A stretch of DNA of 58,057 bases from assembly GCA_902806435.1 (NCBI GenBank), contig CADCWO010000104.1:1-58057 (forward strand), given 5' to 3'. The notes beneath the pieces were generated by a model. The model ran no database searches and was not told the DNA's origin. It saw only the letters and a list, made by a program, of their open reading frames with translations. A program made the translations under genes and the position numbers. Of this stretch, positions 8,801 through 19,376 are shown in pieces. This DNA is from an uncultured Synechococcales cyanobacterium (lineage in GTDB: Bacteria > Cyanobacteriota > Cyanobacteriia > Thermosynechococcales > Thermosynechococcaceae). The stretch's first letter is position 1. Each line of letters begins with the position of its first letter.

Positions 8801-8815
8801 GTTACCAAGCATGGC

Positions 8816-9631
8816 TCAGTTGAGGGGCCAAAACCAGCGGAGATAAATTGATAGCATTGCCTCTCCCCAAAAGGTTACAAAGACTGCTCCTAGGGCAAGG
8901 AAGGGCCCAAAAGGTACTGGTTGCCGTCGATCTATCCAGCCTAAACCAATCGCTGCCCCACCAACTACCGCTCCAACAGCACAGGCTAGTAGAGCTGCTA
9001 GGAGCAAATATTGCCATCCTAACCAGGCGCCAATCATTGCCGCGAGTTTAGCATCACCCCCCCCCATCGCTGGCTGACCCAGGGCAAGGGTGCCAACACA
9101 ACTCATAATGTCAAACATCCAAATACCCAGCACCGCGCCAAGGATCCCCATAGCTAGCTGATGAGCGGGGCCACTACCTAGATTGAATGACCCAGCGATC
9201 GCCTGGAATCCTAGGCCTGCGACTAACCCTGTTTGAGTTAATGAGTTGGGAAGCATCATTGTGTCTAGATCAATCAGTGCCAGGGCCAGCAACCAACTAA
9301 AAAATACCCAGTAACCAAAGGTTTGTGCAGAGATACTAAATGCCCAGAAGACCAACAGAAAAAGAATGCCAGTAGCAGCTTCCACTAGGGGATAGCGGGC
9401 GGAAATTGGAGCAAAACAATAACGACAACGCCCTCGTAACCATAACCAGCCCAACACGGGTATGTTTTCGGAGGCTTGCAACTGGGTGTGACAACGAGGG
9501 CACCGGGAAGATGGTAAAACTATAGATAACCCTGCTGGGAGACGATGAATAACAACATTTAGGAAGCTACCCACAGCAGATCCCAGCATGAAAATAATTA
9601 AAACTCCCACCAAGGGTATTCCAGTTGTCAT
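8816..9631 (-). CDS. pilD: Type 4 prepilin peptidase / N-methyltransferase
   Basis: 271-residue polytopic membrane aspartyl protease that removes prepilin leader peptides and methylates the new N-terminus. The cytoplasmic zinc-type cysteines are present as two CxxC pairs (CPRCHTQL and CRYC, about 43-73). Both catalytic aspartates are visible in LIDLDTMMLPN and GGGDAKLAAMIG. Length is normal. It converges on the FHA-PrsW gene with only 15 bp between stops. With the pilI-pilJ-pilL operon 2 kb away, this supports type IV pili in this organism. Confidence 0.95.
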   Translation of the reverse strand: MTTGIPLVGVLIIFMLGSAVGSFLNVVIHRLPAGLSIVLPSSRCPRCHTQLQASENIPVLGWLWLRGRCRYCFAPISARYPLVEAATGILFLLVFWAFSISAQTFGYWVFFSWLLALALIDLDTMMLPNSLTQTGLVAGLGFQAIAGSFNLGSGPAHQLAMGILGAVLGIWMFDIMSCVGTLALGQPAMGGGDAKLAAMIGAWLGWQYLLLAALLACAVGAVVGGAAIGLGWIDRRQPVPFGPFLALGAVFVTFWGEAMLSIYLRWFWPLN

Positions 9632-9750
9632 GGTTGCCCTTAACCCAGTGCTAAGACATCCTACGATTTCCCTGCTCAGTCACACAGTTAAAGCCAACCT
9701 CCTATTGTTTGGCTAGTTTGGGTGAGTAGTTAGACCGCTGTTACCAACTA

Positions 9751-10032
9751 CTACCAGTTAGTCTGAACTTCCGGTTCGAGCACTTCAATCTCTTCAAACG
9801 GCACAAAATATTCCCGCGGCAATAATATCGGCTTACCTTTGAAAATAAGTTGCCCACGCTGGCTCGCGTGGTTGATTACCGCTCCGACAGGGCGTCGGGG
9901 ATTCGTACCATGGTTTTTACGATAGGTACTGTAAATCTCACGCGCTACTGTAATAAACAAGGAGCGTAGCCCAACCATATCTTCATGGCTGCGGCTTGGG
10001 TTATTCACCAACTGCTCAGTAACATATGCCAC
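9751..10032 (-). CDS. Hypothetical protein, 93 residues
   Basis: Small soluble protein without membrane segment or signal. Features seen: an N-terminal helical region (HEDMVGLRSLFITVAREIYSTYRK), a basic central turn (GTNPRRPVGAVINHASQRG) and a C-terminal beta-like part rich in acidic residues. I do not recognise the family but its composition and HIP1-like codon use fit a resident gene. It lies between leuB (78 bp upstream, same strand) and pilD, so it may be cotranscribed with leuB. Confidence 0.65.
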   Translation of the reverse strand: MAYVTEQLVNNPSRSHEDMVGLRSLFITVAREIYSTYRKNHGTNPRRPVGAVINHASQRGQLIFKGKPILLPREYFVPFEEIEVLEPEVQTNW

Positions 10033-10110
10033 TGTCTTAATACCTAATTTTTTAGTTTGAATCTAATCTATTTGTCGTTGTCCTGCAACCGTATGTTGTT
10101 TAGGTAACCC

Positions 10111-11205
10111 TTAGGCAGTTTCTGTCAGCGCTTGAATCAGGGCTTCTCCCATGGCACGGCAGCCGAGCAGGTTCATCCCTGGAGACATGATATCAGCCGT
10201 GCGATCGCCACGATCTAATACTACTTGTACTGCCTGTTCGATTCGTTCTGCAGCCTCGGGCTGATTCAAACCGTAGCGCAGCATCATCGCTGCACTTAAA
10301 ACCTGCGCCAAAGGATTAGCTTTGTCAGCCCCAGCAATATCTGGAGCAGATCCATGTACGGGCTCAAACACCCCTACTGTCCCCTCTGGGCCCAAGCTGG
10401 CTGAAGGTAACATACCAATACTCCCTGTGAGCATTGCCGCAGCATCTGAGAGAATATCACCAAATAGATTTCCGGTAACAATCGTGTCAAACTGCTTCGG
10501 CCAGCGCAGCAGTTGCATCGCTGCATTGTCAACATATAGATGAGACAGCTCTACATCCGGGTAGTCCTGAGCCAATTGAGTTATCTGATCACGCCAGAGT
10601 TGCGACACTTCTAGAACATTGGCTTTATCAACAGAACACAGTTTGCCCCGACGCTGGCGGGCAGCTTCAAAAGCAACGCGGCCTACCCGCTCAATTTCTA
10701 CCTCCGTGTAGGCCATTGTGTTCACCCCTCGCTTTTTGCCCAACTCAGTCTCAAAGATGCCCTTCGGCTGCCCGAAGTATATCCCCCCTGTTAGCTCTCG
10801 CACCACCATAATATCCACGCCTTCAACCACATCCCGCTTCAGGCTGGACGCATCGATCAGTTGCGGGAAAATTTTAGCCGGGCGCAGGTTGGCAAATAAG
10901 TCTAGTCCAGCCCGGAGGCCTAGCAGGCCCTGCTCCGGACGCAGGTGCGCTGGTAGATTATCCCACTGTGGGCCTCCGATCGCTGCCAGCAAGACCGCTT
11001 CACTATTGCGGCACAACTCCAAGGTGTCGGCAGGCAGGGGCTCACCCATTGCATCAATGGCTGCACCACCAATCAAGGCGGACTTAAATTCAAAGCTTAA
11101 ATCAAGCTGTTGTCCAATAACCTGTAGAACCTCTACGGCGATCGCCATGATTTCTGGACCAATGCCGTCACCCGGTAAAGTTGCAATGCGGTAGTGCTGT
11201 GCCAT
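10111..11205 (-). CDS. leuB: 3-isopropylmalate dehydrogenase
   Basis: 364 residues, full length. It oxidises and decarboxylates 3-isopropylmalate to 2-ketoisocaproate in leucine synthesis, using NAD and a divalent metal. Seen: N-terminal [10 protein letters not shown], substrate-binding [10 protein letters not shown] (the Arg cluster specific to LeuB), the active-site ELTGGIYFG with its Tyr, the metal-site [11 protein letters not shown] and the NAD-site [12 protein letters not shown]. It is divergent from the chemosensory operon across 285 bp. Confidence 0.96.
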   Translation of the reverse strand: MAQHYRIATLPGDGIGPEIMAIAVEVLQVIGQQLDLSFEFKSALIGGAAIDAMGEPLPADTLELCRNSEAVLLAAIGGPQWDNLPAHLRPEQGLLGLRAGLDLFANLRPAKIFPQLIDASSLKRDVVEGVDIMVVRELTGGIYFGQPKGIFETELGKKRGVNTMAYTEVEIERVGRVAFEAARQRRGKLCSVDKANVLEVSQLWRDQITQLAQDYPDVELSHLYVDNAAMQLLRWPKQFDTIVTGNLFGDILSDAAAMLTGSIGMLPSASLGPEGTVGVFEPVHGSAPDIAGADKANPLAQVLSAAMMLRYGLNQPEAAERIEQAVQVVLDRGDRTADIMSPGMNLLGCRAMGEALIQALTETA

Positions 11206-11490
11206 GCGATCGCCTTAACGTTAAAATCTCAGCTCCAAAGTTGAAGCTGCTTAGAAGTGCTCACAGGTTATCTATCATACCGGGGAAGCGGACCCGACGG
11301 TGAAAGGTTCCTGGTAGAAAATTTTCGGGGGAAGTTTAGCTTATTGCAAACGCTTAAAGGTATGAGAGCAGGACTGCAATTTGCAAGCTTGGGAAGGGTA
11401 CTCTAAGTCAGCGTAATCTTGCTATCGCAAACCAATGATCAGCAATAAATAGGCTGTCAGGGGCAGGTAACTGCTGGAGTATGGAGGGTT

Positions 11491-12021
11491 ATGGTAAGCA
11501 ATCCCGACTTTTTGATACAGGAACGCCAAGAGCAGGGTTTGGAGTCCCAGGAGGTACAAAGCCCAGCCGGGGAGTTATACCTTCGATTTCATATCACTTC
11601 AGGGTATGAGCTAGCTTTGCGCGCGGCTAGTATCCGGGAAGTCTTGGCGCTTTCACCAGATAGAATCACACCGATTCCTAACACATCCTCTTTACTATTA
11701 GGAACGATTAATTTGCGGGGGCAAGCAGTGTGGGTTGCTGACCTAAGCCAATTTCTAGGCCATCTAGAACCTTTAGATACAGAGCGATCGGAGATTCCTG
11801 TAATTACCGTTGAAGATCAAGAAGTAGTAGTTGGTCTAGCTGTTGACCAAATTATCGGTATGGGCTGGCTTGAGCTGGATCAAATTCAACCAGCAAATCA
11901 TATCCCTGATAACATGGCTCCCTTCTTAAAAGGTGGGTGGTTAGTCAATCAAGTAACTAACGATTGGCTGCATTTACTCGATCCAACAACCATTCTTCGC
12001 TCGGCACGATGGGCAGCTTAA
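11491..12021 (+). CDS. pilI: CheW-like adaptor (PilI type)
   Basis: 176 residues with a single CheW domain covering about 28-170 (YLRFHITSGYELALRAASIREVL, then GTINLRGQAVWVADLSQFLG). It should couple the receptor encoded next to the CheA-type kinase two genes down. The ATG is preceded by GGAGGG. It opens a three-gene operon whose order CheW, MCP, CheA matches cyanobacterial pilI-pilJ-pilL. The response regulators pilG and pilH, often at the start of such clusters, are not in this window. Confidence 0.88.
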   Translation: MVSNPDFLIQERQEQGLESQEVQSPAGELYLRFHITSGYELALRAASIREVLALSPDRITPIPNTSSLLLGTINLRGQAVWVADLSQFLGHLEPLDTERSEIPVITVEDQEVVVGLAVDQIIGMGWLELDQIQPANHIPDNMAPFLKGGWLVNQVTNDWLHLLDPTTILRSARWAA

Positions 12022-12124
12022 ATGAGCTCTAATCCAGGGCATCTCTAGCCAAATCAGTATTCTTAACAATTAGCTTTAGCAATCAACTCATCCAGAAGCA
12101 GGACATACGTACAGGAGTAGGTAG

Positions 12125-14716
12125 ATGGCACCAAGTACCCAATACGCACAAGAATACCAACAAGCAGTTAGTGCATACATGAAAGGGGGCTATCAGGAAG
12201 CTGCAGCTATCACTGATCAACTTGTTGAGAACTATCCAGATGACCCCAATCTCCGCCTGCTGCGAGGCCATGTCTACTGCTGCCTCCAACAGTATGAAAC
12301 TGCCCGTGAACAATATCAAATGGTTTTGGGATTGACCGCTGATCCAGAGGTACTTGAATGTGCAAATCACAGCTTGGCAGATACTGAGCACTTTCGCTTC
12401 CAGGGAGCTGCGTCTCCCCAGCAGCCTGACGCCAATCTTGATCAGACCTATCTTGCCGGCGATTTACCAGCAGGCCAACCTCTAAATAACTTCAAAGTAC
12501 CAGAAGCAGACCTAGCAAATAGATTTGACCCCGCTAGCTATGAACCAATTGCACTTGAGGTTGAAGAGGGTTTTAATCCTGCTCAGGTAGAGCCAGAATT
12601 TGTCGATCCCTTTTCCAGTCACTCTAAGCCCTCTTCACAAAGCACTCGAATTTCGCGCACTACTCCTGAGACTGACCTTTTCGCTTTTGTGGAGACACCA
12701 TCAGAAGGCACGGAGATTAGAAAGGACATCCATTTTTCCCAGGGTAAGCCGGCAGCAGATACGATTGCGTTTGAGCAACCTTTAATTTCAATTGATGAGA
12801 AATCTGAGAACAAGTTTGACGACCAAGGCAACAAGGCTAGCCCCGGTGAGGCCAGCTCAAACTTTGAGGAATTTCTGCCTCAACCTGTTGCAATTGATGA
12901 CTCAGATATCACTCTTTTTATGGCTAAACTATCAATTGATGAGGGTTCAAGCTCAGAGAGTACAGTTAACTCATCCAGTAATGCTCAGGACGCTAGCGTC
13001 GGTAATGATTCTGGCTCTGCTAGCACACATGCCCTTACCAATGCTCCAAATGCCTTTGATTTCTCCGATGACCTAGGAAATCTGCCTGATTTTCTTGAGC
13101 AACCAGCTACCAACTCTAGCGATGGAGAAGACTTTACTTTTGTCTCACCTGTCTCATTGAGAGAGGATACTTTATCAGGTGACAACACCAGTCAGCCGAT
13201 CATTCCAAACCAAGAATCCCACCAGGGTATTCCATCACAGCTACAGCATTTCAACTCTAAGAGTCGACAGGTTAACCCTACGCTCACGAATCGAGGAGGG
13301 TTCTTTAGCAAAACTTCTTTGAGAACGAAGCAACTGATTACTGCTGGAATGACAGGTTTGGTCTCAGCTGTGGCAGTTGTTGCAGTGAGCCAACTGCCCC
13401 AAGCTGAGCAAAAAGGTCCAACGTCTCGACTGACAGATATCGGTTTGGTAGCCTTGGCTGCGGGTGTCGCAGGCGGCATTACAACTTTTGGCTGCGGACA
13501 ACTGACCACGAAACAAATTAAGCGTACCAGTACCGATCTACAATCCCAGTTCGATGCGGTTGCCCTTGGCAACTTAGGAGCTAAGGCTACGGTGTACTCG
13601 CAGGATGAACTTGGAAAACTTGCTGGCAGCTTTAATCAAATGACCCAAACTATTTCATCCATCATCAGTAGCGGTCAACGAAGGGCGGAGGAACAAGAAA
13701 AGGGTAAAGAAGAGTTACAGCGTCAAGTGATCCGGTTGCTGGATGACGTTGAGGGAGCTGCACGAGGTGACCTGACGGTTCAAGCCGAGGTGACAGCCGA
13801 CGTGCTAGGAGCTGTCGCGGACTCCTTTAACCTGACTATTCAAAACTTACAAAAGCTGGTGCAGCAAGTGAAAGTTGCTGCTCAGCAGGTTGGCAAAGGA
13901 GCGGCTGAAAATGAAACCTTTGCCCGAGATTTGTCTGTTGATGCGTTGCGTCAGGCGGAGGAGTTAGCCGTAACATTAAACTCCGTTCAGATGATGACCA
14001 ATGCAATTCAACGGGTTGCAGAGAGCGCACGAGAAGCCGACAAAGTTGCGCGGGAAGCTTCTACCAACGCTCTTAAAGGGGGTGATGCTGTAGCGCAAAC
14101 CGTTACTGCTATTTTACAAATCCGGGGTACTGTAGCGCAAACAACTCGAAAGGTTAAGCGTTTAGGTGAGTCTACTCAAGAGATTAATAAATTTGTGGGA
14201 GTGATTGCACAAATTGCATCCCGAACAAACCTGCTGGCCCTTAACGCCAGTATTGAAGCTGCGCGGGCGGGGGAAGCAGGTCGTGGTTTTGCGACAGTAG
14301 CCGACGAGGTTCGCCAGCTTGCGGATCGAGCCGGAAAGTCTTCCAAGGAAATTGAGCAAATTGTTCTGCAAATTCAAAGTGAAACAGGTCAAGTAATGAT
14401 GGCCATGGAAGAGGGAACCCAGCAGGTAATTGAGGGTACCCGTCTAGCTGAACAAGCCAAGCAATCCCTAGAAGATATTATTCAGGTCTCCAGTCAGATC
14501 GATGCTTTAGTCAGCTCGATTACAGCGGCGACTGTAGAGCAGACAGAAACTTCTCGCTCAATGGCTCAAGTCATGCAAACAGTTGAGTTAACAGCCCAGG
14601 AAACTTCTCAGGAAGCTCAGCGGGTGTCAAGTTCCCTTGAGCACTTAGTTGGGGTTGCTCAAGCTTTACAAGCCTCTGTAGAACGATTCAAGCTAGAAAG
14701 CACAGAAATCAGTTGA
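12125..14716 (+). CDS. pilJ: Methyl-accepting chemotaxis protein, PilJ-like, with N-terminal TPR
   Basis: 863 residues. Order: TPR-like helices (about 10-90), a long acidic Ser-rich linker (90-390), two membrane helices (about 405-425 and 440-460) separated by only some 15 residues, a HAMP-like region (470-520), then the signalling coiled coil with the highly conserved hairpin tip [20 protein letters not shown] and [16 protein letters not shown]. No periplasmic sensor domain exists, so input is probably cytosolic, via the TPR/linker or the membrane itself. AGGAG precedes the ATG. In cyanobacteria such receptors act in type IV pilus phototaxis and pilus biogenesis; the exact role here is inferred. 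Confidence 0.9.
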   Translation: MAPSTQYAQEYQQAVSAYMKGGYQEAAAITDQLVENYPDDPNLRLLRGHVYCCLQQYETAREQYQMVLGLTADPEVLECANHSLADTEHFRFQGAASPQQPDANLDQTYLAGDLPAGQPLNNFKVPEADLANRFDPASYEPIALEVEEGFNPAQVEPEFVDPFSSHSKPSSQSTRISRTTPETDLFAFVETPSEGTEIRKDIHFSQGKPAADTIAFEQPLISIDEKSENKFDDQGNKASPGEASSNFEEFLPQPVAIDDSDITLFMAKLSIDEGSSSESTVNSSSNAQDASVGNDSGSASTHALTNAPNAFDFSDDLGNLPDFLEQPATNSSDGEDFTFVSPVSLREDTLSGDNTSQPIIPNQESHQGIPSQLQHFNSKSRQVNPTLTNRGGFFSKTSLRTKQLITAGMTGLVSAVAVVAVSQLPQAEQKGPTSRLTDIGLVALAAGVAGGITTFGCGQLTTKQIKRTSTDLQSQFDAVALGNLGAKATVYSQDELGKLAGSFNQMTQTISSIISSGQRRAEEQEKGKEELQRQVIRLLDDVEGAARGDLTVQAEVTADVLGAVADSFNLTIQNLQKLVQQVKVAAQQVGKGAAENETFARDLSVDALRQAEELAVTLNSVQMMTNAIQRVAESAREADKVAREASTNALKGGDAVAQTVTAILQIRGTVAQTTRKVKRLGESTQEINKFVGVIAQIASRTNLLALNASIEAARAGEAGRGFATVADEVRQLADRAGKSSKEIEQIVLQIQSETGQVMMAMEEGTQQVIEGTRLAEQAKQSLEDIIQVSSQIDALVSSITAATVEQTETSRSMAQVMQTVELTAQETSQEAQRVSSSLEHLVGVAQALQASVERFKLESTEIS

Positions 14717-14799
14717 CAGTACTTTGAGGCTTTACCTCTTTACTAAATTGCGGTCGTTTACAAGTCAATCTCAGTAAGAGAACTCTAGGGGGAGCGGCG

Positions 14800-17700
14800 A
14801 TGCAGCCAGAACAACGCATCATGGGCTATTTCATTGAGGAAGCTAAGGAACACCTTACTACCATTGAGCAGGGCTTACTGAATTTGCAAGGCATGCTCGA
14901 AGACTCTGAGATGTTGAATGAAATCTTCCGAGCAGCCCACTCTATAAAGGGGGGTGCAGCAATGTTAGGAATCGATAGCATTCAGCAAACTGCCCATGGT
15001 TTAGAAGATTACTTTAAGGTCTTGAAAGAACAGCCAACTAAGGTTGATCCAAAACTCGAATCACTGTTCTTTCAGGGGTTCGATATCTTACGAGATCTGT
15101 TAGAGCACCTTCAGAATTCCTTTAGCCTTAGCGATCAAGTCGCAGCTGATGCAAAAAATCAAGCTGAACTAGTCTTTGCAGAATTGAAGGCTCATTTAAC
15201 CGTTTTAGGGAGGCAAAATGGTGCTGAGCTGCCGTTACAATTTGAGCCTTTTCAGGCTGAGCGAGCCACACCTAAGTTCCCTGCCCCTGAAAGAACAATT
15301 CTCTCAACGTTTCAAAATAATGTACCGGCTCAATTGCGAGCAATGTTGCAGCTGTTCAAGCAGGCTGACAATCTGGCAACCCGGCAAGAGTTACAAAATA
15401 TTTGCCAACATTTAGCTCAATCAGGAGCACAACTTCAGTTATCCCGCTGGGAGGTGCTAGCTGAGGTAGCCCGTTTAGCGATCGCGAATTCTCTGAATTC
15501 CTATGCGGTCTTAGCCCCAGTTTTGATTAAAGATATTAAAGCAGCCAGTGATCTAGTTTTGGCGGGTCGCGCAGCCGATATTCATCCTAGTCAGCAACTC
15601 CAGGCACTCCTGTCAATGCCAGTAACGCCAGCTCTTGCCCCTGAGCGATTCTTAATTGATGAGGATGAATTCTTACTCCAGTCCATCCCAGAGCCTAACC
15701 CAGAGCCAGAAGAAGCTCAGTCACAACAAATGGGAAACACCCCCTTGGAGCCAGCTTCATTTTCATTGGCTCTGCCAGCAAACGATTTTGAAGTAGAGAC
15801 AGCAGCGATTAACGATTTGGCTGACTTTTTTGAAGGAGCCTTACCTGAGCTAGAAACGACTTGGGAAGTAGTAGTAGACGACCCGGATGAGAATAAGAAC
15901 GGGTCTATCCAGGGCTCCGACGCTGAGCTGTTAAGCCGAGGCATTGAGTATCCTTCTGGCCTTGAAACTCCACCCGTAGCCTCTACTGATTCAGGGAGTG
16001 CAGAATTTGCTAGTTTCTTTGATAGTGAACCTGGTAATGAGGCGCCAGATGAGCAGCAGCTGGAGGAGTTTTTTGCAGAACTTACTGCTCCCCCATCAAC
16101 AGGCACTTGGTTAGAGCTTTGGGAGTCACCGTCAGCAGCTGCAACCTCAGGTGATGATTCTAGCTCTGAGCTACTGAGTGATCAAAGTGCGGCAGTAACT
16201 GAAACAGAGCTGGAGCAGCTTTTTAACAGCGAGGAAATGATAAAGAGTGAAGGTGCTGGTGCTGAGGATTTTTGGCTGAATCAGCCTCCAGCAGACTCTC
16301 AAAGCCTAGAAGAATTTATCCTAGCCGACCTCACTTCCACACTGCCAGAGGGTGGATTAAACCCACAAGATGCAGAGCCACAGCCTGCGGATTTTCTTGA
16401 ACTGAGCGATGAACCGGCTGCGATCGCTCATGGTGTGTCGCAACAAAACCCAAGCGCAGATTTGGAAGTGTCCGAGTTTTCCCTAGCAGTCCCCCTGGCA
16501 GAGGAGCCTGATTTAGGCATACCAATCATTTCTCAAGCAGAGATGGTTGGGGAGACTTCAGAAGAAACACTTTCTACTGAATCCTTATTCTATACCTTGG
16601 CCGAGATAGAGGATATCGATACCGCGAGTGAAAGTACGCCCACAGATTCTTCTGAGGGCGAATTAGCATTTCCAAACAATTCTCTGGAGACTAGGAAGAC
16701 TGAGATCGAAAGTTTAGTTTCTGACATTGAAAAATTAGAACAATCAGAAGCACTGGACGAGGACGAGTTGACCAACCTTGAGGTTGATCCACCTGACATG
16801 AAAATCGAGTTGAAAACAGCTGATACATCAGATAGCTATGACCGTGGAAGTGCTGACGATCAGGAAGAGACAGAAGCACGAGACAGCGAGCAAGACCATC
16901 TGCTTCCTGTAGAGCTAGTTGATGATCTACATCAAACTGGTGAGACAACAACCAGTGTTGATGCAGTCACCGATTTATGGGAACTAGAAACGCTACTAGA
17001 AGAAATACCTACCATAGCCGCCCCAACCGAGCTGAGCGATGAGACTGGAGATATCCCAACAAAACCACCAAAAGTGGCTACGTCCTCATCGGAGCCCGGT
17101 TTGAATGATAATTTTTCAGAATTAGAAGCGCTGCTTGCGCAACCAAGCCCAGTTCCTACTCAACCTCCAGAGACAACCGCTCAAATTCGGCCTAATGTTG
17201 AGTTTGGAGATCTAGAAAAGCTACTTGAAGATGCTGAGAAAGGCGTAGGAGGTACGGTTAAGCCCGCCTCAAGAAGCCAGATTCCTCCAGTAAGGCCACA
17301 AAAATCCCGCCGCGCAGGGGGCAACTTTGTTGAGCAGACAATGCGAGTTCCGGTTAAGCATCTTGACACCATGGGTAACTTGGTTGGGGAACTGGTGGTA
17401 GACCGCAACAGCCTAGAACAAAACCAAGAACGGCTACACCAGTCTTTAGACAATCTGTTGTATCAGGTACAGCGGTTAACGGATAGCAGTCAGCAAATGC
17501 AAGACCTCTATGAGCGATCGCTGCTGGAAAGCTCTTTGGTATCAACTCGCCCTAACGCCCAGTCATTATCTACCCATGCCTCTACCAGAGCTGATGCCAT
17601 GATGGGTCAGGCCAGCCATGCAACCGGTACCCAGTTCGATGCCTTAGAAATGGATCGCTTTACTGGCTTCCATACCCTTTCTCAAGAAATTATTGAACGG

Positions 17701-19275
17701 ATTGTCCGCCTGCGCGAGGCGGCCTCTGATATTGAGTTTACGGTGGAAGAAACTGATCAAGTTACCCGCATGTTCCGGCAGGCAACAACACAACTACAAG
17801 AAGGGTTAACCCGCTCCCGGATGATTCCTTTTTCCGAAACCGCTGACCGCTTGCCTCGTGCTGTTCGGGATTTGGCCCTTAAGTGCGGTAAACAGGCCAA
17901 CCTGAGAATTGAAGGTCGAGAAACCCTAGTTGATAAAGGAATTTCTGAACGACTGTACGATCCCATGACCCACCTCGTGAACAACACTTTAGCCCACGGG
18001 ATTGAGCTTCCTGAGGTGCGTCAGGCGCTGGGTAAGCCACCTGAGGGGCAAATCACGATCAAAGCCTTTTACCAGGGAAATCAAACAATCATTTCTGTCT
18101 CGGACGACGGTGCTGGGATTGACCCAGAACGAGTTAAAGCAAAGGCGATTGAAAAGGCTTTAATTTCTGCGGATGCAGCTGCGAAACTGTCTCAGATTGA
18201 GGTCTACAATCTTTTGTTCCACTCTGGCTTTAGTACCAAGGACGAAGCTGATGGCTTGGCTGGGCGAGGGGTTGGGATGGATGTGGTTCGAACTAGTTTG
18301 GATGAAATTCGTGGCACCATTACCACTGAATCAGCGGTGGGAAGAGGAACCACGTTTACAATCCGGTTGCCACTCACCCTAAATATCACAAAAGCTCTGT
18401 GTTGCGCGAATAATCAAGGCCGGATCGCTTTTCCGCTTGATGGTGTTGAAGATGTAATTGATGTGCTACCTGAGAATATTTTGACTGATGACGTAGAGCA
18501 TCCTGTAATTGCTTGGCGAAACTTACATATCCCCTGCCATCCTTTATCAAAGCTATTGATACCTCAGCGTGCCCTTGGTCGTAACCTTGGGTACACTAGT
18601 AAGCCGGATCATAGCTTAGTGACTGTTATTGTTCTGCGTAGTCAAGGCAATTTCATTGCTGTCCAAGTTGACCAGGTGTTGGGTGAGCAAGAAATCGTGA
18701 TCAAGCAACTGACAGGACCTGTACCAAAACCAACAGGTGTGGCAGGGGCCACGGTATTAGGTGATGGCCGAGTTATGCCGATTGCTGATGTCTTAGAGCT
18801 GATGGATTTAGCAACTGGGAAGTTAGCAGTTAGAGGGACTCTTTGGCATAGCAATACTCCTGTAGAAGCACCATCGTCAAAGACAGAACCGCTGGTTTTA
18901 ATTGTGGATGACTCAATTACCGTTCGGGAACTGCTTTCAATGACGTTCAAGAAAGTTGGTTATCGGGTCGAGCAGGCACGAGATGGTCAAGAAGCTTGGG
19001 AGAAGCTGCGGGCAGGGCTACCGTGTGATTTAGTACTTTGCGATATTGAAATGCCCCGGATGGATGGGCTAGAGTTACTGTCGCGCGTCCAACAAGAGCC
19101 AATGCTTAGTGACATCCCAATCGCTATGCTGACTTCTCGAGGAGCTGAGCGCCATCGCCAGATGGCGACTCAACTTGGAGCGAGGGGTTACTTCACCAAA
19201 CCTTATTTAGAAGAAGCTCTACTGGATGGGGCTCATCGCCTGCTGAATGGGGAGGTTTTGGTTGGTAAGTCATAG
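14800..19275 (+). CDS. pilL: Hybrid CheA histidine kinase with receiver (PilL type)
   Basis: 1491 residues. An Hpt domain holds the phospho-acceptor in FRAAHSIKGGAAM (about residue 48). A long acidic linker (about 290-840) carries repeated LExLL/LExFF short motifs. Then come the dimerisation helices, the ATP-binding domain (N-box LVNNTLAHGIE, G1 SDDGAGIDPE, G2 GLAGRGVGMDVV), a CheW-like regulatory domain, and a C-terminal receiver with VDDS, the acceptor Asp in LCDIEMPRMDG, and TS/KP. The N-box has Ala where most CheA proteins have Asp before HGIE. GGGGGAG precedes the ATG. It is the third gene of the pil chemosensory operon and should pass phosphate to its own receiver and to PilG/PilH-type partners encoded elsewhere. 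Confidence 0.92.
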   Translation: MQPEQRIMGYFIEEAKEHLTTIEQGLLNLQGMLEDSEMLNEIFRAAHSIKGGAAMLGIDSIQQTAHGLEDYFKVLKEQPTKVDPKLESLFFQGFDILRDLLEHLQNSFSLSDQVAADAKNQAELVFAELKAHLTVLGRQNGAELPLQFEPFQAERATPKFPAPERTILSTFQNNVPAQLRAMLQLFKQADNLATRQELQNICQHLAQSGAQLQLSRWEVLAEVARLAIANSLNSYAVLAPVLIKDIKAASDLVLAGRAADIHPSQQLQALLSMPVTPALAPERFLIDEDEFLLQSIPEPNPEPEEAQSQQMGNTPLEPASFSLALPANDFEVETAAINDLADFFEGALPELETTWEVVVDDPDENKNGSIQGSDAELLSRGIEYPSGLETPPVASTDSGSAEFASFFDSEPGNEAPDEQQLEEFFAELTAPPSTGTWLELWESPSAAATSGDDSSSELLSDQSAAVTETELEQLFNSEEMIKSEGAGAEDFWLNQPPADSQSLEEFILADLTSTLPEGGLNPQDAEPQPADFLELSDEPAAIAHGVSQQNPSADLEVSEFSLAVPLAEEPDLGIPIISQAEMVGETSEETLSTESLFYTLAEIEDIDTASESTPTDSSEGELAFPNNSLETRKTEIESLVSDIEKLEQSEALDEDELTNLEVDPPDMKIELKTADTSDSYDRGSADDQEETEARDSEQDHLLPVELVDDLHQTGETTTSVDAVTDLWELETLLEEIPTIAAPTELSDETGDIPTKPPKVATSSSEPGLNDNFSELEALLAQPSPVPTQPPETTAQIRPNVEFGDLEKLLEDAEKGVGGTVKPASRSQIPPVRPQKSRRAGGNFVEQTMRVPVKHLDTMGNLVGELVVDRNSLEQNQERLHQSLDNLLYQVQRLTDSSQQMQDLYERSLLESSLVSTRPNAQSLSTHASTRADAMMGQASHATGTQFDALEMDRFTGFHTLSQEIIERIVRLREAASDIEFTVEETDQVTRMFRQATTQLQEGLTRSRMIPFSETADRLPRAVRDLALKCGKQANLRIEGRETLVDKGISERLYDPMTHLVNNTLAHGIELPEVRQALGKPPEGQITIKAFYQGNQTIISVSDDGAGIDPERVKAKAIEKALISADAAAKLSQIEVYNLLFHSGFSTKDEADGLAGRGVGMDVVRTSLDEIRGTITTESAVGRGTTFTIRLPLTLNITKALCCANNQGRIAFPLDGVEDVIDVLPENILTDDVEHPVIAWRNLHIPCHPLSKLLIPQRALGRNLGYTSKPDHSLVTVIVLRSQGNFIAVQVDQVLGEQEIVIKQLTGPVPKPTGVAGATVLGDGRVMPIADVLELMDLATGKLAVRGTLWHSNTPVEAPSSKTEPLVLIVDDSITVRELLSMTFKKVGYRVEQARDGQEAWEKLRAGLPCDLVLCDIEMPRMDGLELLSRVQQEPMLSDIPIAMLTSRGAERHRQMATQLGARGYFTKPYLEEALLDGAHRLLNGEVLVGKS

Positions 19276-19376
19276 AGAGTGATGACAGAAAATACTGTAT
19301 TTATCTGGTCTCCAGTGGTCTTGGTCTAGAATAAGCTTACTAGCTGGGTAATTTCGAGACGTCTGGACTTTTGGGT

